NCBI GenBank assembly: GCA_023819375.1
Contig: JAMWDI010000005.1
Location: 124,001 to 188,000, forward strand
Length of the DNA: 64,000 bases
Direction: 5' to 3'
Source of the DNA: Candidatus Omnitrophota bacterium
GTDB lineage: Bacteria; Ratteibacteria; UBA8468; B48-G9; JAFGKM01
Positions 41,663 to 51,369 of the stretch are shown one piece after another; position 1 is the first letter of the stretch, and each line of letters begins with the position of its first letter. The notes under the pieces were generated by a model, which did not search any database, had not been told where the DNA came from, and saw only the letters and a program-made list of their open reading frames with translations. Position numbers and translations under genes: made by a program.

Positions 41663-42334
41663 ATGTTATATATTGTTGCTACCCCAATAGGAAATATAAA
41701 GGACATTACTTTTAGAGCAATTGAAATTTTGAAGAATGTAGATTTAATATTATGTGAAGATACAAGGGAAACAAAGAAAATTTTGAATTATTATGGTATT
41801 AAAAAGCCACTTCTAAGTTACTATAGAGAAATTGAAAAAAAAAGAGTAAAAAAGGTAATAGAATTTTTGAAAGAAGGAAAAGAAATAGCACTTGTTTGCG
41901 ATAGAGGGACACCTGGAATCTCTGATCCTGCTTATATACTTGTAAAAGAGGCATATAAAAACAATGTAAAAGTAACTCCAATCCCAGGTCCCTCTGCTTT
42001 AACTGCATCAATGAGTGTGTGTGGTTTTCCTTTGAATAAAGTTTATTTTTGCGGATTTTTACCTAAAAAAGAAAAAGAAAAAAGAGAAATTTTTGAAAAA
42101 TGGAAGGATATGGAAGAAACAATCATTTTCTTTGAGTCAGTTCATAGAATAGAAAAAACAATAAATTTACTTGGCGAAGTTATGCCTGAAAGGGAGATAT
42201 GTATATGTAGAGAATTAACAAAAATGTTTGAAGAAATAATAAGAGGTAAAATAGAAGAAATTGTCAAAGTTTTTGGCAAAATAAAGAAAAAAGGAGAGTT
42301 TGTTGTTATTATAGGAGGAAAAAATGGCACTTAA
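41663..42334 (+). CDS. rsmI: 16S rRNA (cytidine-1402-2'-O)-methyltransferase RsmI
   Basis: A 223-aa SAM-dependent tetrapyrrole-methylase-fold enzyme. Signature blocks are ATPIGNIKDIT, CEDTRETKKIL, ALVCDRGTPGISDPA and PIPGPSALTASMSVCGF. It methylates C1402 in the decoding centre. It lacks the C-terminal extension of longer homologues. It overlaps the next gene by 11 bp and heads a three-gene run. Confidence 0.95.
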   Translation: MLYIVATPIGNIKDITFRAIEILKNVDLILCEDTRETKKILNYYGIKKPLLSYYREIEKKRVKKVIEFLKEGKEIALVCDRGTPGISDPAYILVKEAYKNNVKVTPIPGPSALTASMSVCGFPLNKVYFCGFLPKKEKEKREIFEKWKDMEETIIFFESVHRIEKTINLLGEVMPEREICICRELTKMFEEIIRGKIEEIVKVFGKIKKKGEFVVIIGGKNGT

Positions 42335-43031
42335 ATTTTTTAGAAAGAAAAAAAATATAAGAATAATACTCTGGATAGTAACAATTCTAATTATTCCAGG
42401 ATTTTTCTTCTGGGGTGTAGGAATTGGGGGAAAGAGTTCTTCCCATTATGTTGCGATTGTAAATAGAGAACCAATTACAATAAGAGAATTTTATGATAAT
42501 CTATGGGAAGTAGAAGAAAAGTATAGAGAAATTTTTGGTGATAAATATAGGGAAATGATGGAAGCATTCAATATTGAAAAAAATGTTCTTGAAAATATGA
42601 TAAGGGAAAAATTATTATTGCAGGAAGCAAAAAAAAGAAGAATTAAGGTTTTCAAAAATGAAATAATAGAAGTTGTAAAATCGGATCCTTTATTTAAAAA
42701 TGAAAAAGGAGAATTTGACGAAAAAAAATATAGGGAAATCATAGCAAATTATCCTGATGAAGAATTAAAAAAGATTGAAGATAGAATAAGAAAACAAATA
42801 TTATTTCAAAAACTAAAAGAGCAAATCTTATCAGAAACAAATATAGATGTAAGCAATACAGAGATTGAAGAATATTTAAAACATACAGGCAATAAAGATA
42901 TTGATAAGGAAAACATAAGAAAATGGCTTTTGTGGCAAAAGAGGGAAAAATATTTTGAAGATTGGTACAAAAATTTAAAAAATAAAGCAAAAATTGTTAT
43001 CCTTATCCCACTTGAAAAGAAAGGATCTTAA
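42324..43031 (+). CDS. SurA/PpiD N-terminal-like periplasmic chaperone
   Basis: A 235-aa protein anchored by one N-terminal helix (residues ~13-33). The SurA_N_3-type domain follows: AIVNREPITIREFYDNL and NMIREKLLLQEAKKRRI. No parvulin-type prolyl isomerase domain is present, in contrast to full PpiD. It should act at the outer face of the inner membrane as an outer-membrane protein chaperone. Stop and next ATG are adjacent. Confidence 0.78.
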   Translation: MALKFFRKKKNIRIILWIVTILIIPGFFFWGVGIGGKSSSHYVAIVNREPITIREFYDNLWEVEEKYREIFGDKYREMMEAFNIEKNVLENMIREKLLLQEAKKRRIKVFKNEIIEVVKSDPLFKNEKGEFDEKKYREIIANYPDEELKKIEDRIRKQILFQKLKEQILSETNIDVSNTEIEEYLKHTGNKDIDKENIRKWLLWQKREKYFEDWYKNLKNKAKIVILIPLEKKGS

Positions 43032-44225
43032 ATGGCAGAAATTTTCCCTTTTAAAGGTTATATTTACAATTTAAAAAAGATTAAGGATATAAGTAATGTA
43101 ATCGCTCCTCCTTGGGATTTAATAGATAATGAATTGGAAAAAAAGTTGCTTTCACTTTCGCAATGGAATATAGTTAAACTTATTGGAAAAGAAAATAATC
43201 CAGAAGAAGTTAAAGAATTTTTTGAAAATTTGATTGAAAATGAAATATTGATTCAAGATGAAAAAGAAAATCTTTATTTCCTAAAAACAAAATTTAGATA
43301 TAAAGGGAAAAATTATGAAAGAATTGGATTACTTTGTATTTTAAAAATTGAAGATTTTGAAGATGGAAATATAATTCCTCACGAAAAAATTTTTCAGAAA
43401 TATACAGACAACAGATATAAATTGATTGAAAAATGTAAAGCAAATTTCTGTCCAATATTTATGCTTTATCAAGATAAGAACTTTGAAATTGAAAAAATAA
43501 TTGAGAAATATAAAGTTTATTCAGAAGGAAGAATAAATGAGGAAAATTTACAATTTGGTAAAATTGAAAATGAAGAAGTTATTGAAAAAATAAAAGAGTT
43601 TTTCAAGGAAAAGAAAATTTTTATTGCAGATGGACACCACAGATATAATGCTTCCCTTTTATTTTACAAAAACAATCCAAAAGAAAACAATAGATATGTT
43701 CTTACCTATATCACAAATATTGAATCAGAAGGGGTTTTAATTTTTCCAACTCATAGATATATACCTGTTGATGTTGAAATAAACTTTTATGAAAAAGATA
43801 TAGAAATTATTGAAAAGAAAAATTTCAGGGATATGATAAAAGATCTTGAAATAAAAAATGAAGAAAGGAAAATAGGTATGTTTTTCAATGACAAATTCTT
43901 TATACTCGATTTAAATGACTATATTAAAAAGATTAAAGCGGATACCATATATAAAGAACTTGACACATTTATACTTGACAATTATATAATCAAAAACTTT
44001 ATTAAAATAAAAGAAGAAACTGAATTTTTTTATCATACATCGGAGGACTATCTTTTCAGAGAATATAAAAAAAGAAACAAGGGAGTGATTTTCTTCCTTA
44101 ATCCAGTTGAAAAAGATTTGTTTATCAAAATATGCTTAAATAGAAAAATTATGCCTCCTAAATCAACGTATTTCTATCCAAAAGTACCCTCTGGTTTTGT
44201 TATCTATAAATTCCCACAAAATTGA
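43032..44225 (+). CDS. DUF1015 family protein (SerK-like)
   Basis: A 397-aa protein with the family blocks FPFKGYIYN, VIAPPWDLI, GNIIPHEKIF and FIADGHHRYNASL. Some archaeal relatives are free serine kinases (SerK), but the bacterial members of this group have no proven role. It begins at the base after the SurA-like stop. The 3' end overlaps the convergent MetE-like gene by 26 bp. Confidence 0.87.
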   Translation: MAEIFPFKGYIYNLKKIKDISNVIAPPWDLIDNELEKKLLSLSQWNIVKLIGKENNPEEVKEFFENLIENEILIQDEKENLYFLKTKFRYKGKNYERIGLLCILKIEDFEDGNIIPHEKIFQKYTDNRYKLIEKCKANFCPIFMLYQDKNFEIEKIIEKYKVYSEGRINEENLQFGKIENEEVIEKIKEFFKEKKIFIADGHHRYNASLLFYKNNPKENNRYVLTYITNIESEGVLIFPTHRYIPVDVEINFYEKDIEIIEKKNFRDMIKDLEIKNEERKIGMFFNDKFFILDLNDYIKKIKADTIYKELDTFILDNYIIKNFIKIKEETEFFYHTSEDYLFREYKKRNKGVIFFLNPVEKDLFIKICLNRKIMPPKSTYFYPKVPSGFVIYKFPQN

Positions 44226-45216
44226 GAAACTCAACAATCTTATAGGCATTTTTTTCTTTTATCCAGGACATACCACAGGAAGGTGTAAATAAAAATTGCT
44301 TTTTTATTTTTTCAAAGTCATAACCTTTATCTTTAAAATTTGTATAAATTATATTCAACTTATCCTTTATTTGTTCTAAATTAATATATTCAATTTCATC
44401 TGTAGAAGGGATTATTCCCCACGCAATAATTTTTCCACTATTTAAAAATTTTTCTATATCTTCCCAATAGATAAAAAACTTATCCAAGTAATTGAAAGCA
44501 TCAAAACTTAAAATATCTATATCCAAATCTAAAAATATACTCCAATCAGTATTACCACAACAATGGATTCCCAGTAAAATGTTTTTATCTCTATCCCTCA
44601 AAAATTTTATCAGTTCCATAAGTATATTTTTTACTCTATTTTTATCAATAGGGAAAAAAGCAGAACCAAAACTTGCCATAACAGGTTCATCATAAAAAAT
44701 CACAGGGATTTTTCCCCTTTCTTCTATTTGTTTGGCAATCCATAATCCCTTCATTCCGAGAATTTTTATAAAAATATCTTCCAGCATTTCATTAAAAATT
44801 AAAGGTTTCCCTTCTTCATCTTTAACTGCAGAAAGAAATGTGACAGGACCAGCAAGTTGACCTTTTAAGAACATACCTTCAATTTTCGTATTAAGTAATT
44901 CATACATTCCAATTCCATATTCTCTACTTATTTTAAAATACTCTACATCATTTTCTGTAATTTTCTGATATACATTTAAAATTTCCTCTTCAGAATATGA
45001 AAAATTAATCTTCCTCTCTTTTAATTCAATTCCAGGCATCTTTTCTATTACCTGAATATTCATTTCTTCTTTAAAATTTAATCTTGGAAGTTGAGGCAAA
45101 AATGGGATATCTTTAAAATTGTTTTTTATAAATTCAATACTCTCTTTTAAATCAATAAAAGGTAAACTTCCAATTCCTGTAATTTTATTTTTTAAATTTT
45201 TCAAAATTTCAATCAT
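44200..45216 (-). CDS. MetE C-terminal/UROD-like zinc methyltransferase
   Basis: A 338-aa TIM barrel of the uroporphyrinogen decarboxylase / cobalamin-independent methionine synthase superfamily. The zinc ligands can be seen: GIHCCGNTDW (His and Cys) and FTPSCGMSW (Cys). It lacks the N-terminal half of MetE, so it belongs with the short single-domain forms. The methyl donor is unknown; a corrinoid or methylated metabolite is possible. It is 5 bp downstream of thyX. Confidence 0.8.
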   Translation of the reverse strand: MIEILKNLKNKITGIGSLPFIDLKESIEFIKNNFKDIPFLPQLPRLNFKEEMNIQVIEKMPGIELKERKINFSYSEEEILNVYQKITENDVEYFKISREYGIGMYELLNTKIEGMFLKGQLAGPVTFLSAVKDEEGKPLIFNEMLEDIFIKILGMKGLWIAKQIEERGKIPVIFYDEPVMASFGSAFFPIDKNRVKNILMELIKFLRDRDKNILLGIHCCGNTDWSIFLDLDIDILSFDAFNYLDKFFIYWEDIEKFLNSGKIIAWGIIPSTDEIEYINLEQIKDKLNIIYTNFKDKGYDFEKIKKQFLFTPSCGMSWIKEKNAYKIVEFLNFVGIYR

Positions 45217-45221
45217 TTTTA

Positions 45222-45935
45222 TTATTTACCTGATTTTACTGGATATTTTCCACAGGTAAATTTTTCACCTTCAGGGCAGTAACCAAGATATTCACATTTT
45301 GCTCCACTCTTTTCAAAAACAGAAGGTAATTTTTCTTTACATATTTGAAGCATTTTATAAGCAAGTTCTCTAATTTCCCATTGAGCACGCGTGCAACATC
45401 TAACCTTAAAAAAATTGAGGAGTTCTCTACAATTCATAGTAACTATAATTTTAGTTTCTGTTGCGTTTGGTAAGATATATCTTGCATCTTGATTTGCTAT
45501 TTCTCCCTCAATTCCCAGTTCTTTAAATCTTCTAATCAGTTTTTTATATGCTTCCCTAATCTCTTCTAAAATATTTTGATATATTCCCATTAAAATTTTG
45601 TCATTTTTAATAGTAGGCGGAATAATATATTTAAAATTTTCCATATTTACATATCTTTGACTTTGCTGTGAATATGAAGCAATCCTATGTCTTACAAGTT
45701 GATGTGTTAAAGCCCTTGATACACCTGAAATTGCAAAGGTGAATTTTACATGTTCAAGAACACTTTCATGTCCAGAGTTTACAATTTCAATTATAAATTT
45801 TTCTAATTTTTCTTTTTTAATTTTTTTTGACTCTGTAAAAATATCAAAAGCATCTTTTCCTGAATAACATTGTCTTGCAGAAGCATAAATTATTTCTTCT
45901 GGATTTGAACTCATTTCTAATAATTTTACTTCCAT
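45222..45935 (-). CDS. thyX: Flavin-dependent thymidylate synthase ThyX
   Basis: A 237-aa enzyme that makes dTMP from dUMP with FAD and methylene-tetrahydrofolate. The ThyX motif RHRIASYSQQSQRY lies at residues 82-95. NSGHESVLEH and the later NCRELLNFFKVRCCTRAQWEIRELA block are typical. The C-terminus carries a cysteine-rich tail (CEYLGYCPEGEKFTCGKY), which occurs in thermophile and anaerobe enzymes. Starts after AAAAAGGAG. Confidence 0.95.
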   Translation of the reverse strand: MEVKLLEMSSNPEEIIYASARQCYSGKDAFDIFTESKKIKKEKLEKFIIEIVNSGHESVLEHVKFTFAISGVSRALTHQLVRHRIASYSQQSQRYVNMENFKYIIPPTIKNDKILMGIYQNILEEIREAYKKLIRRFKELGIEGEIANQDARYILPNATETKIIVTMNCRELLNFFKVRCCTRAQWEIRELAYKMLQICKEKLPSVFEKSGAKCEYLGYCPEGEKFTCGKYPVKSGK

Positions 45936-45957
45936 ATTTTTCTCCTTTTTAAATTAC

Positions 45958-45986
45958 TTGACAAAAAATTTTTTATATTATATCAT
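45958..45986 (+). promoter_or_regulatory. Promoter of the nickel-uptake operon
   Basis: TTGACA (45958-45963), 17-bp spacer and TATCAT (45981-45986). On the minus strand the same segment contains a TATAAT (45977-45982) pointing to thyX, so the divergent promoters overlap. No clear NikR-like palindrome is seen. Confidence 0.65.
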
Positions 45987-46038
45987 CCAATTAAATAGTA
46001 ACACAAATTTTAAAAAAATAACACTAAAGGAGGAATAG

Positions 46039-46740
46039 ATGAATATAAATTCAAATAAATTTTTATTATTCTTTTCTTTTCTTCTCTTCTCAAATCTCCT
46101 TTTTGCAGGAAGACCACTAACCACAGAGGATGCAGAAACAGTTGAAAAAGGGAAATTTGAACTTGAAATTGGTTACGATCTTATTAAGAACAATGATGAT
46201 ACAAAAAATAAAGAATTGGGCGTGTCTTTAAAATTTGGACTAACTGATAGGATGGATTTTGGAATTTCTGTTCCTTTTATAATTGAAGAAAATAGTATAA
46301 ATTTGAATAAATGGGAAAAACCAGAAATTGGTATTAAATTTTCAATTTTAAAGGAAGATACACTAAATATATCTTTCCAATTCTCGGGAACTCCAAATCC
46401 TGAAGAAGGAAATATAAAATATACAATAAAATCAATCTTATCAAAAAATTTTGGGAAAACAATTTTACATTTTAATTTAGGATTATATTCTCTAAAAAAT
46501 TCTAATGAAAGTGAGTATTATCTGACTTATTCATCTGCTTTTGAATATCCCCTTAGTGAAAAATTAAATTTATGTGGTGAAATAGTCGGAGAAAAAAATG
46601 AAGAAAATCCATTGACAATGTTAATTGGTTTCAATTATGCTTTTTCTAAAAATCTTAAATTTGATTTTGGAATTGGATCTGGAATTAACAAATCGGCACC
46701 TGACTGGAAAATTACAACAGGTTTAACTTTTAACTGGTAA
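46039..46740 (+). CDS. Outer-membrane beta-barrel protein (MetA_deg/transporter-like)
   Basis: A 233-aa protein with a signal peptide (~1-24, ending LLFAG). The mature N-terminus [23 protein letters not shown] is the typical start of Phenol_MetA_deg-type barrels, and the rest alternates short amphipathic strands, ending in W as expected for an outer-membrane protein. It is the first gene of the nickel operon, so it may be a metal-permeable outer-membrane channel (inference). Starts after AAAGGAGG. Confidence 0.72.
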   Translation: MNINSNKFLLFFSFLLFSNLLFAGRPLTTEDAETVEKGKFELEIGYDLIKNNDDTKNKELGVSLKFGLTDRMDFGISVPFIIEENSINLNKWEKPEIGIKFSILKEDTLNISFQFSGTPNPEEGNIKYTIKSILSKNFGKTILHFNLGLYSLKNSNESEYYLTYSSAFEYPLSEKLNLCGEIVGEKNEENPLTMLIGFNYAFSKNLKFDFGIGSGINKSAPDWKITTGLTFNW

Positions 46741-46754
46741 AAAAGGGGGGAAAG

Positions 46755-47516
46755 ATGTTTAAAAAATTATTTTTATTGTTTTTATCAATTATTTTAAGTT
46801 CATATGGACATTTTGGTATGATTATACCTTCCTCTGATATTGTTGAGGATAAAGAAAAATCTAAAATTACCTTAAAAATTCTCTTTGCCCATCCTTTTGA
46901 AGGAAAAACTATGCCTATGGAGAAGCCAGAAGATTTTGGCGTTCTATTTAAAGGAGAAAAAATATCATTAATAAAAGATTTAAAAGAAGCAAATTTCAAA
47001 TTTTATAGTGACGAAAAGGGAAATAAAGGATGGATTTTGAGTTATACAATTAAAAGGCCTGGTGATTACATATTTTATTGTATTCCAAAACCATATTTTG
47101 AAGAAGCAGAAGATAAATATATTATTCATTATACAAAAGTAATTGTTAATGGTTTTGGCATGGAAGAAAGTTGGGACAGAGAAATAGGACTGAAAGTTGA
47201 AATAATACCACTTGTAAGACCTTACGGACTTTATTCAGGGAATACCTTTTATGGAATAGTTAAGTTTAATGGAAAAGAGGTTCCTTTTTGTAATGTAGAA
47301 GTTGAATATTATAATGAAAAGGGAAATTTAAAAGCACCCTACTCTCCCTTTATTACACAAGTTATTAAAACAGACAAAAATGGAATTTTCTATTATTCAT
47401 TTCCTAAAAGTGGATGGTATGGATTTTCAGCAATTTGCTCTGATGAGAAAAAAATAAATAATAAGGAAGTAGAAGTTGCAGGAGTTTTATGGATAAAAGT
47501 TTATGACATGAAATAA
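46755..47516 (+). CDS. DUF4198 exported protein, NikK-like component of Ni/Co uptake
   Basis: A 253-aa protein with a signal peptide (~1-18). DUF4198 landmarks [20 protein letters not shown]-like (ILFAHPFEG) and [13 protein letters not shown]. In Desulfovibrio and others, DUF4198 proteins (NikK) sit next to NikM and help capture the metal in the periplasm. The next gene, cbiM-like, starts 2 bp later. Confidence 0.78.
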   Translation: MFKKLFLLFLSIILSSYGHFGMIIPSSDIVEDKEKSKITLKILFAHPFEGKTMPMEKPEDFGVLFKGEKISLIKDLKEANFKFYSDEKGNKGWILSYTIKRPGDYIFYCIPKPYFEEAEDKYIIHYTKVIVNGFGMEESWDREIGLKVEIIPLVRPYGLYSGNTFYGIVKFNGKEVPFCNVEVEYYNEKGNLKAPYSPFITQVIKTDKNGIFYYSFPKSGWYGFSAICSDEKKINNKEVEVAGVLWIKVYDMK

Positions 47517-47518
47517 AA

Positions 47519-48106
47519 ATGCATATATCAGAAGGAGTTTTATCAGCATCTGTTCTTTTATCTGGAGCAATTGTAAGTGCAGGTGGGACATTTGTAGGAT
47601 TAAAGAATTTGAAATATGATGATTATCCCAAAATTGCTCTACTAACAAGTTCTTTCTTTGTGGCTTCTTTGATACATATACCTGTTGGACCTGCTTCAGT
47701 TCATCTTGTTTTAAATGGACTTATAGGAATTTTATGTGGATGGAGATCATTTCCACTAATTCTGATCGCCCTTTTTCTTCAAGGAGTTTTTTTTCAATTC
47801 GGAGGATTAACTACACTTGGAGTAAATACTGCAAATATGGCAATTCCAGCAGTTTTATCCTATTATCTTTTTAAACCCTTATTAAATAAAAATCCATTTC
47901 TTACAGGATTTTTAGCAGGTTTTTTTTCAATAATTTTTTCGTGTTTACTTGTTGCCCTCTCACTTTTTTTAACAGAATATCACTTTTTAAATATTGGTAA
48001 ATTATTTTTCTTCAGTCATATTCCTGTTGCCTTAATTGAAGGTATTATTACAGGATTTGTTATAAAATTTCTAAAAAAAATAAAATCTGATATAATTGGG
48101 GGGTAA
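47519..48106 (+). CDS. nikM: ECF-type Ni/Co transporter S component (CbiM/NikM)
   Basis: A 195-aa membrane protein. The N-terminal MHISEG, with His2 binding the metal after start-methionine positioning, is diagnostic. The later PVGPASVHLVLNGLIGIL and TLGVNTANMAIP are the usual CbiM blocks. Nickel rather than cobalt is favoured by the neighbouring NikK/NikL-like genes and by the [NiFe] hydrogenase in this genome. Confidence 0.9.
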   Translation: MHISEGVLSASVLLSGAIVSAGGTFVGLKNLKYDDYPKIALLTSSFFVASLIHIPVGPASVHLVLNGLIGILCGWRSFPLILIALFLQGVFFQFGGLTTLGVNTANMAIPAVLSYYLFKPLLNKNPFLTGFLAGFFSIIFSCLLVALSLFLTEYHFLNIGKLFFFSHIPVALIEGIITGFVIKFLKKIKSDIIGG

Positions 48107-48108
48107 TA

Positions 48109-48633
48109 ATGAAAAGAATAATTTTTTTATTTCTTTTATTCTCATTAATTTCATTTGCTCATAAAATCAATATTTTCACTTATAAAGAAGGAGAAAAAAT
48201 TTATGTTGAAAGTTATTTTCCAGATGGGAAACCTGTTAAAAAAGGGAAAATTGAGGTTTATAATGAAAATGGAGAAAAAATAATTGAAGGGCAAACAGAT
48301 GAAAACGGGGTCTTTTCTTTCAATATACCTGAAAATAAAAAAATAAAAATAATTCTTACAGGAGATGCAGGACATAAAACAGAAACATTTATGGAACTTG
48401 TAAAAGAAATTAAAAAAGAAGGGAGTAATTTCAAAAAAGAAACTTTTAAAAGTGTGGAATTGGACAAAGAAGAAATCAAAAAAATTTTAGAAGAGGTTCT
48501 TGAAAAAAAAATGAATGAATTTTTGAAAGAATATAGAAAAGAAAGAGAAAAGGAAAAATTTAAAGATATTGTTGGTGGAATAGGTTATATACTTGGTATT
48601 TTCGGTATTTATCTTTATTTTCGCAAAAAATGA
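48109..48633 (+). CDS. NikL-like small component of Ni uptake
   Basis: A 174-aa protein with a signal peptide (1-17), mature start HKINIFTYKEGEKIYVESYF, an Ig/carboxypeptidase-regulatory-like domain up to ~100, a coiled-coil-like stretch and a C-terminal membrane helix. The layout matches NikL (histidine exposed after cleavage, C-terminal anchor). It lies between nikM and the CbiQ homologue, the place where NikL or CbiN is expected. Confidence 0.7.
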   Translation: MKRIIFLFLLFSLISFAHKINIFTYKEGEKIYVESYFPDGKPVKKGKIEVYNENGEKIIEGQTDENGVFSFNIPENKKIKIILTGDAGHKTETFMELVKEIKKEGSNFKKETFKSVELDKEEIKKILEEVLEKKMNEFLKEYRKEREKEKFKDIVGGIGYILGIFGIYLYFRKK

Positions 48634-49355
48634 AAGGAAAAATAGAAAAGGTTGACCCAAGATTAAGATTGATTATTTGTTTTGTCTATTCTATCATAGT
48701 TGCAATTGAGAAAAATTTAGATTTTATTAAATATTTTTCAATTTTACCCTTTTTTCTTTTATTTTTTATTGAAAATTTCAAAAATTTTTTAAAAAATTTT
48801 TTTATAATAAACTTCTTTATTCTCTTTTTCTGGGTTTTTTTGCCATTTAACATTCCAGGAAAACCCTTATATAAAATCTTTATCTTTTCAGGAACAGTTG
48901 AAGGAGTAAAATATGCTCTTTTAATTACCTTTAAAACAAACTTAATTTTTATAACAAACTTTGTTTTAATTTTTTCTTCTCATCCCTTCAAAATTATTCA
49001 CGCACTGCATCATCTACATTTGCCTGAAAAACTTATAAATATTTTATTTTTAACTGCCAGATATATTCCTGTAATTGAAAATGAGTTAAATAAAATTTTT
49101 AAGAGTTTGAAAGCAAGAAGTTTTAAATTTAGAACTAACTTACATACTTATAAGACGATTGGGAATCTTGTTGGCATTTTAATTTTAAGAAGTTATTTAA
49201 AAAGTGATAGAATATATAAAGCAATGCTTTTAAGATCTTTTTCTGGAACTTTTTGGATTTATAATCATTTTGAATGGAAAAAAAAGGATACTCTCTTTTC
49301 TATAATGGCAACAATTTATTTCCTATGGATATTAATATTGAAAATAATGGACTGA
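48630..49355 (+). CDS. nikQ: ECF transporter T component (CbiQ/NikQ)
   Basis: A 241-aa membrane protein. KVDPRLRLIICF at the start and the coupling motif region ARYIPVIENELNKIFKSLKARSF (a variant of the ARG/SRG motif), plus MLLRSFSG, are the CbiQ signature. It couples ATP hydrolysis to the S component. It overlaps nikL by 4 bp and nikO by 31 bp. Confidence 0.88.
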   Translation: MKGKIEKVDPRLRLIICFVYSIIVAIEKNLDFIKYFSILPFFLLFFIENFKNFLKNFFIINFFILFFWVFLPFNIPGKPLYKIFIFSGTVEGVKYALLITFKTNLIFITNFVLIFSSHPFKIIHALHHLHLPEKLINILFLTARYIPVIENELNKIFKSLKARSFKFRTNLHTYKTIGNLVGILILRSYLKSDRIYKAMLLRSFSGTFWIYNHFEWKKKDTLFSIMATIYFLWILILKIMD

Positions 49356-50008
49356 TTGAATTAATAGATATACATTTAGAATACCCTGAGACAGGAAAAA
49401 TTCTTGATGGAATTAATCTTTCAATTTATAAAGGAGATAGAATTGGAATTGGAGGAGCAAATGGGTCCGGAAAAACAACTCTTCTTTATACGATAGTTGG
49501 TCTTGTTAGAGTACAAAAGGGAGAAATAATAATATATGGTAAAAGAATGGAAAATGAAAAGGATTTTCAGGATGTGAGAAAAAAGATAGGTTTTTTATTT
49601 CAGGACCCAGATGATCAATTATTTTTGCCAACTGTTGAAGAAGATATTGCCTTTGGCCCATTGAACTTAAGATTACCTAAAAATATAGTAAAGGAAAGGG
49701 TAGAAAAAACTATTAAATTACTTGGTATTGAAAAATTGAGAAATAGATTTTCAAGTAATCTTTCTTATGGAGAAAAAAGAATTGTTTCTCTTGCCACAAT
49801 TATATCTATGGAACCTGAAATTTATTTACTTGATGAACCAACAAATGGACTTGACGAAAGAACAACTGAAAGAATTGAAAAATTCTTAACGGAAAATAAT
49901 CTTACATATCTGATTGTAAGTCACGATATAAACTTCTTAAAAAAAACATGCAAAAAAATATATATTTTAAAGGATGGCAAAATTGTCCCAAATAATATGC
50001 TAAAATAA
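49325..50008 (+). CDS. nikO: ECF transporter ATPase (CbiO/NikO)
   Basis: A 227-aa ABC ATPase. Walker A GANGSGKTT, Q-loop FQDPDDQLF (specific to CbiO-type ATPases), signature LSYGEKR and Walker B LLDEPTNGLD. I chose ATG 49325; an earlier in-frame ATG at 49274 would overlap nikQ by 82 bp and adds residues unlike the family. It closes the transporter operon; the next gene begins 5 bp later. Confidence 0.9.
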   Translation: MDINIENNGLIELIDIHLEYPETGKILDGINLSIYKGDRIGIGGANGSGKTTLLYTIVGLVRVQKGEIIIYGKRMENEKDFQDVRKKIGFLFQDPDDQLFLPTVEEDIAFGPLNLRLPKNIVKERVEKTIKLLGIEKLRNRFSSNLSYGEKRIVSLATIISMEPEIYLLDEPTNGLDERTTERIEKFLTENNLTYLIVSHDINFLKKTCKKIYILKDGKIVPNNMLK

Positions 50009-50013
50009 ATTTG

Positions 50014-51369
50014 ATGAAAAAAATTTTAGTTGTTTTTGTAACGATCTTCTTTTTTCTCTTCCCTTTATTTCTTTTATTTTTTTTACTTGACCTTCCTGCA
50101 AGAAAAATTATTAAAGAGGAGATGAAAAAAATAAAGGAAAATAGAGAATCGTTAAATCTTTCAGAAATTATTTCTGAAAAGAAAGGTTTAAATTTAGATG
50201 AAGTTATTGAAAATTTTAAAAAAGAAGTAGAAAAAATAGAAAAACAAGATAAGTTGGAAATTTTATCTCAACTTTTCACATCCGAAGGTTATGATATAAA
50301 AGTTTACAGAGAAATAAAAAAACGAAAAATTATTGAAGACACGAATGACATTATTAATTCCTGTGAATATATAATTGAAAACTTTTCTTTATCACCTGAT
50401 GAAAAAACTATCTGGCAATATACGTCCCTTTTTTCTATTCTATTTAAAATATCAAAAATCTTAAGAGCAAGATGTGTTATTAAGGCGATTGAGAATGAAA
50501 AAAATAAAGTTTTTAATGATATTTTTCTGTTAAATAAAATTGTCAAATTTTCAGATCAACCTATTAATTTTTCTACATTGAATTTAAGTTGTTTAATCTA
50601 CTTAAACACAGCAAAATGTATAAATGATATTTTAAATATTTTAACTCTTGATAAAAAATCTATTGACATTATTGAAAGAAATCTACCTGAATTTAATGGA
50701 GAAATTTATAAAATGACAATTTTTAGGGAAAGAGCAATTTATAATGAATATTTTACAGATTTGATGAAAGGAAAAAAGGGATTTATATCAGATTATTCTT
50801 TCTTGTACTCTGTGGATTTCAATTTTGAAGATCCAACCAAAAAGTTTATGAAATTTCCATTTGATATTTATTTAAAACCAATAATAAGACACAATAAAGC
50901 AAAATTTTTTTATTACTTGAGAAAATTACTTGAAATTGAAAATTTACCTTTAAAGGAGAGAAAAATTCAACTGAAAAAAATAGAAGAAGAAATAAAAAAT
51001 TTACCAAAATATGATTTTTTAGTTTTTTTTCTGATACCTTTAACATCTACTTATACCTACAACAATTTTTTAACTACAAAAGTTTATGAAAATTTAATGT
51101 TTACAAGTATCTCAATAGAAAAGTATAGAAAAGAAAAAGGATTCTTACCAGAAAAAATTGAAAAAATAAAAATTCCAGATAATAGGATGATTGACCCTTA
51201 CAGTGATAAAATGTTAAATTATAAGAAAGAAAAAGGAGGATATAAAATCTGGAGTGTTGGTGAAAACGGTATAGATGAAGGTGGTGTATATTTAAGTTGT
51301 AGTGAGAAAAGAAAAATGAGATATAGATTGGATGAAAAAGATGATATTGTTTGGATTATAAAAAAATGA
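50014..51369 (+). CDS. Membrane-anchored protein with 'DP..dk.LnYk' C-terminal domain, unknown
   Basis: A 451-aa protein. One N-terminal transmembrane helix (residues 5-25), a long helical region, and a C-terminal ~80 residues (YRKEKGFLPEKIEKI, DPYSDKMLNYKKEKGGYKIWSVGENGIDEGG). That ending recurs in uncharacterised membrane proteins of PVC bacteria. It is coupled by ATGA to an ABC ATPase, and so may be an accessory part of that exporter. Function unknown. Confidence 0.6.
   Translation: MKKILVVFVTIFFFLFPLFLLFFLLDLPARKIIKEEMKKIKENRESLNLSEIISEKKGLNLDEVIENFKKEVEKIEKQDKLEILSQLFTSEGYDIKVYREIKKRKIIEDTNDIINSCEYIIENFSLSPDEKTIWQYTSLFSILFKISKILRARCVIKAIENEKNKVFNDIFLLNKIVKFSDQPINFSTLNLSCLIYLNTAKCINDILNILTLDKKSIDIIERNLPEFNGEIYKMTIFRERAIYNEYFTDLMKGKKGFISDYSFLYSVDFNFEDPTKKFMKFPFDIYLKPIIRHNKAKFFYYLRKLLEIENLPLKERKIQLKKIEEEIKNLPKYDFLVFFLIPLTSTYTYNNFLTTKVYENLMFTSISIEKYRKEKGFLPEKIEKIKIPDNRMIDPYSDKMLNYKKEKGGYKIWSVGENGIDEGGVYLSCSEKRKMRYRLDEKDDIVWIIKK

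Noticed and set aside
45936-46038. NikR or cobalamin-riboswitch control of the nickel operon
   Set aside because: The leader after the predicted promoter is only about 45 nt, too short for a cobalamin riboswitch, and no palindrome like a NikR site was seen.
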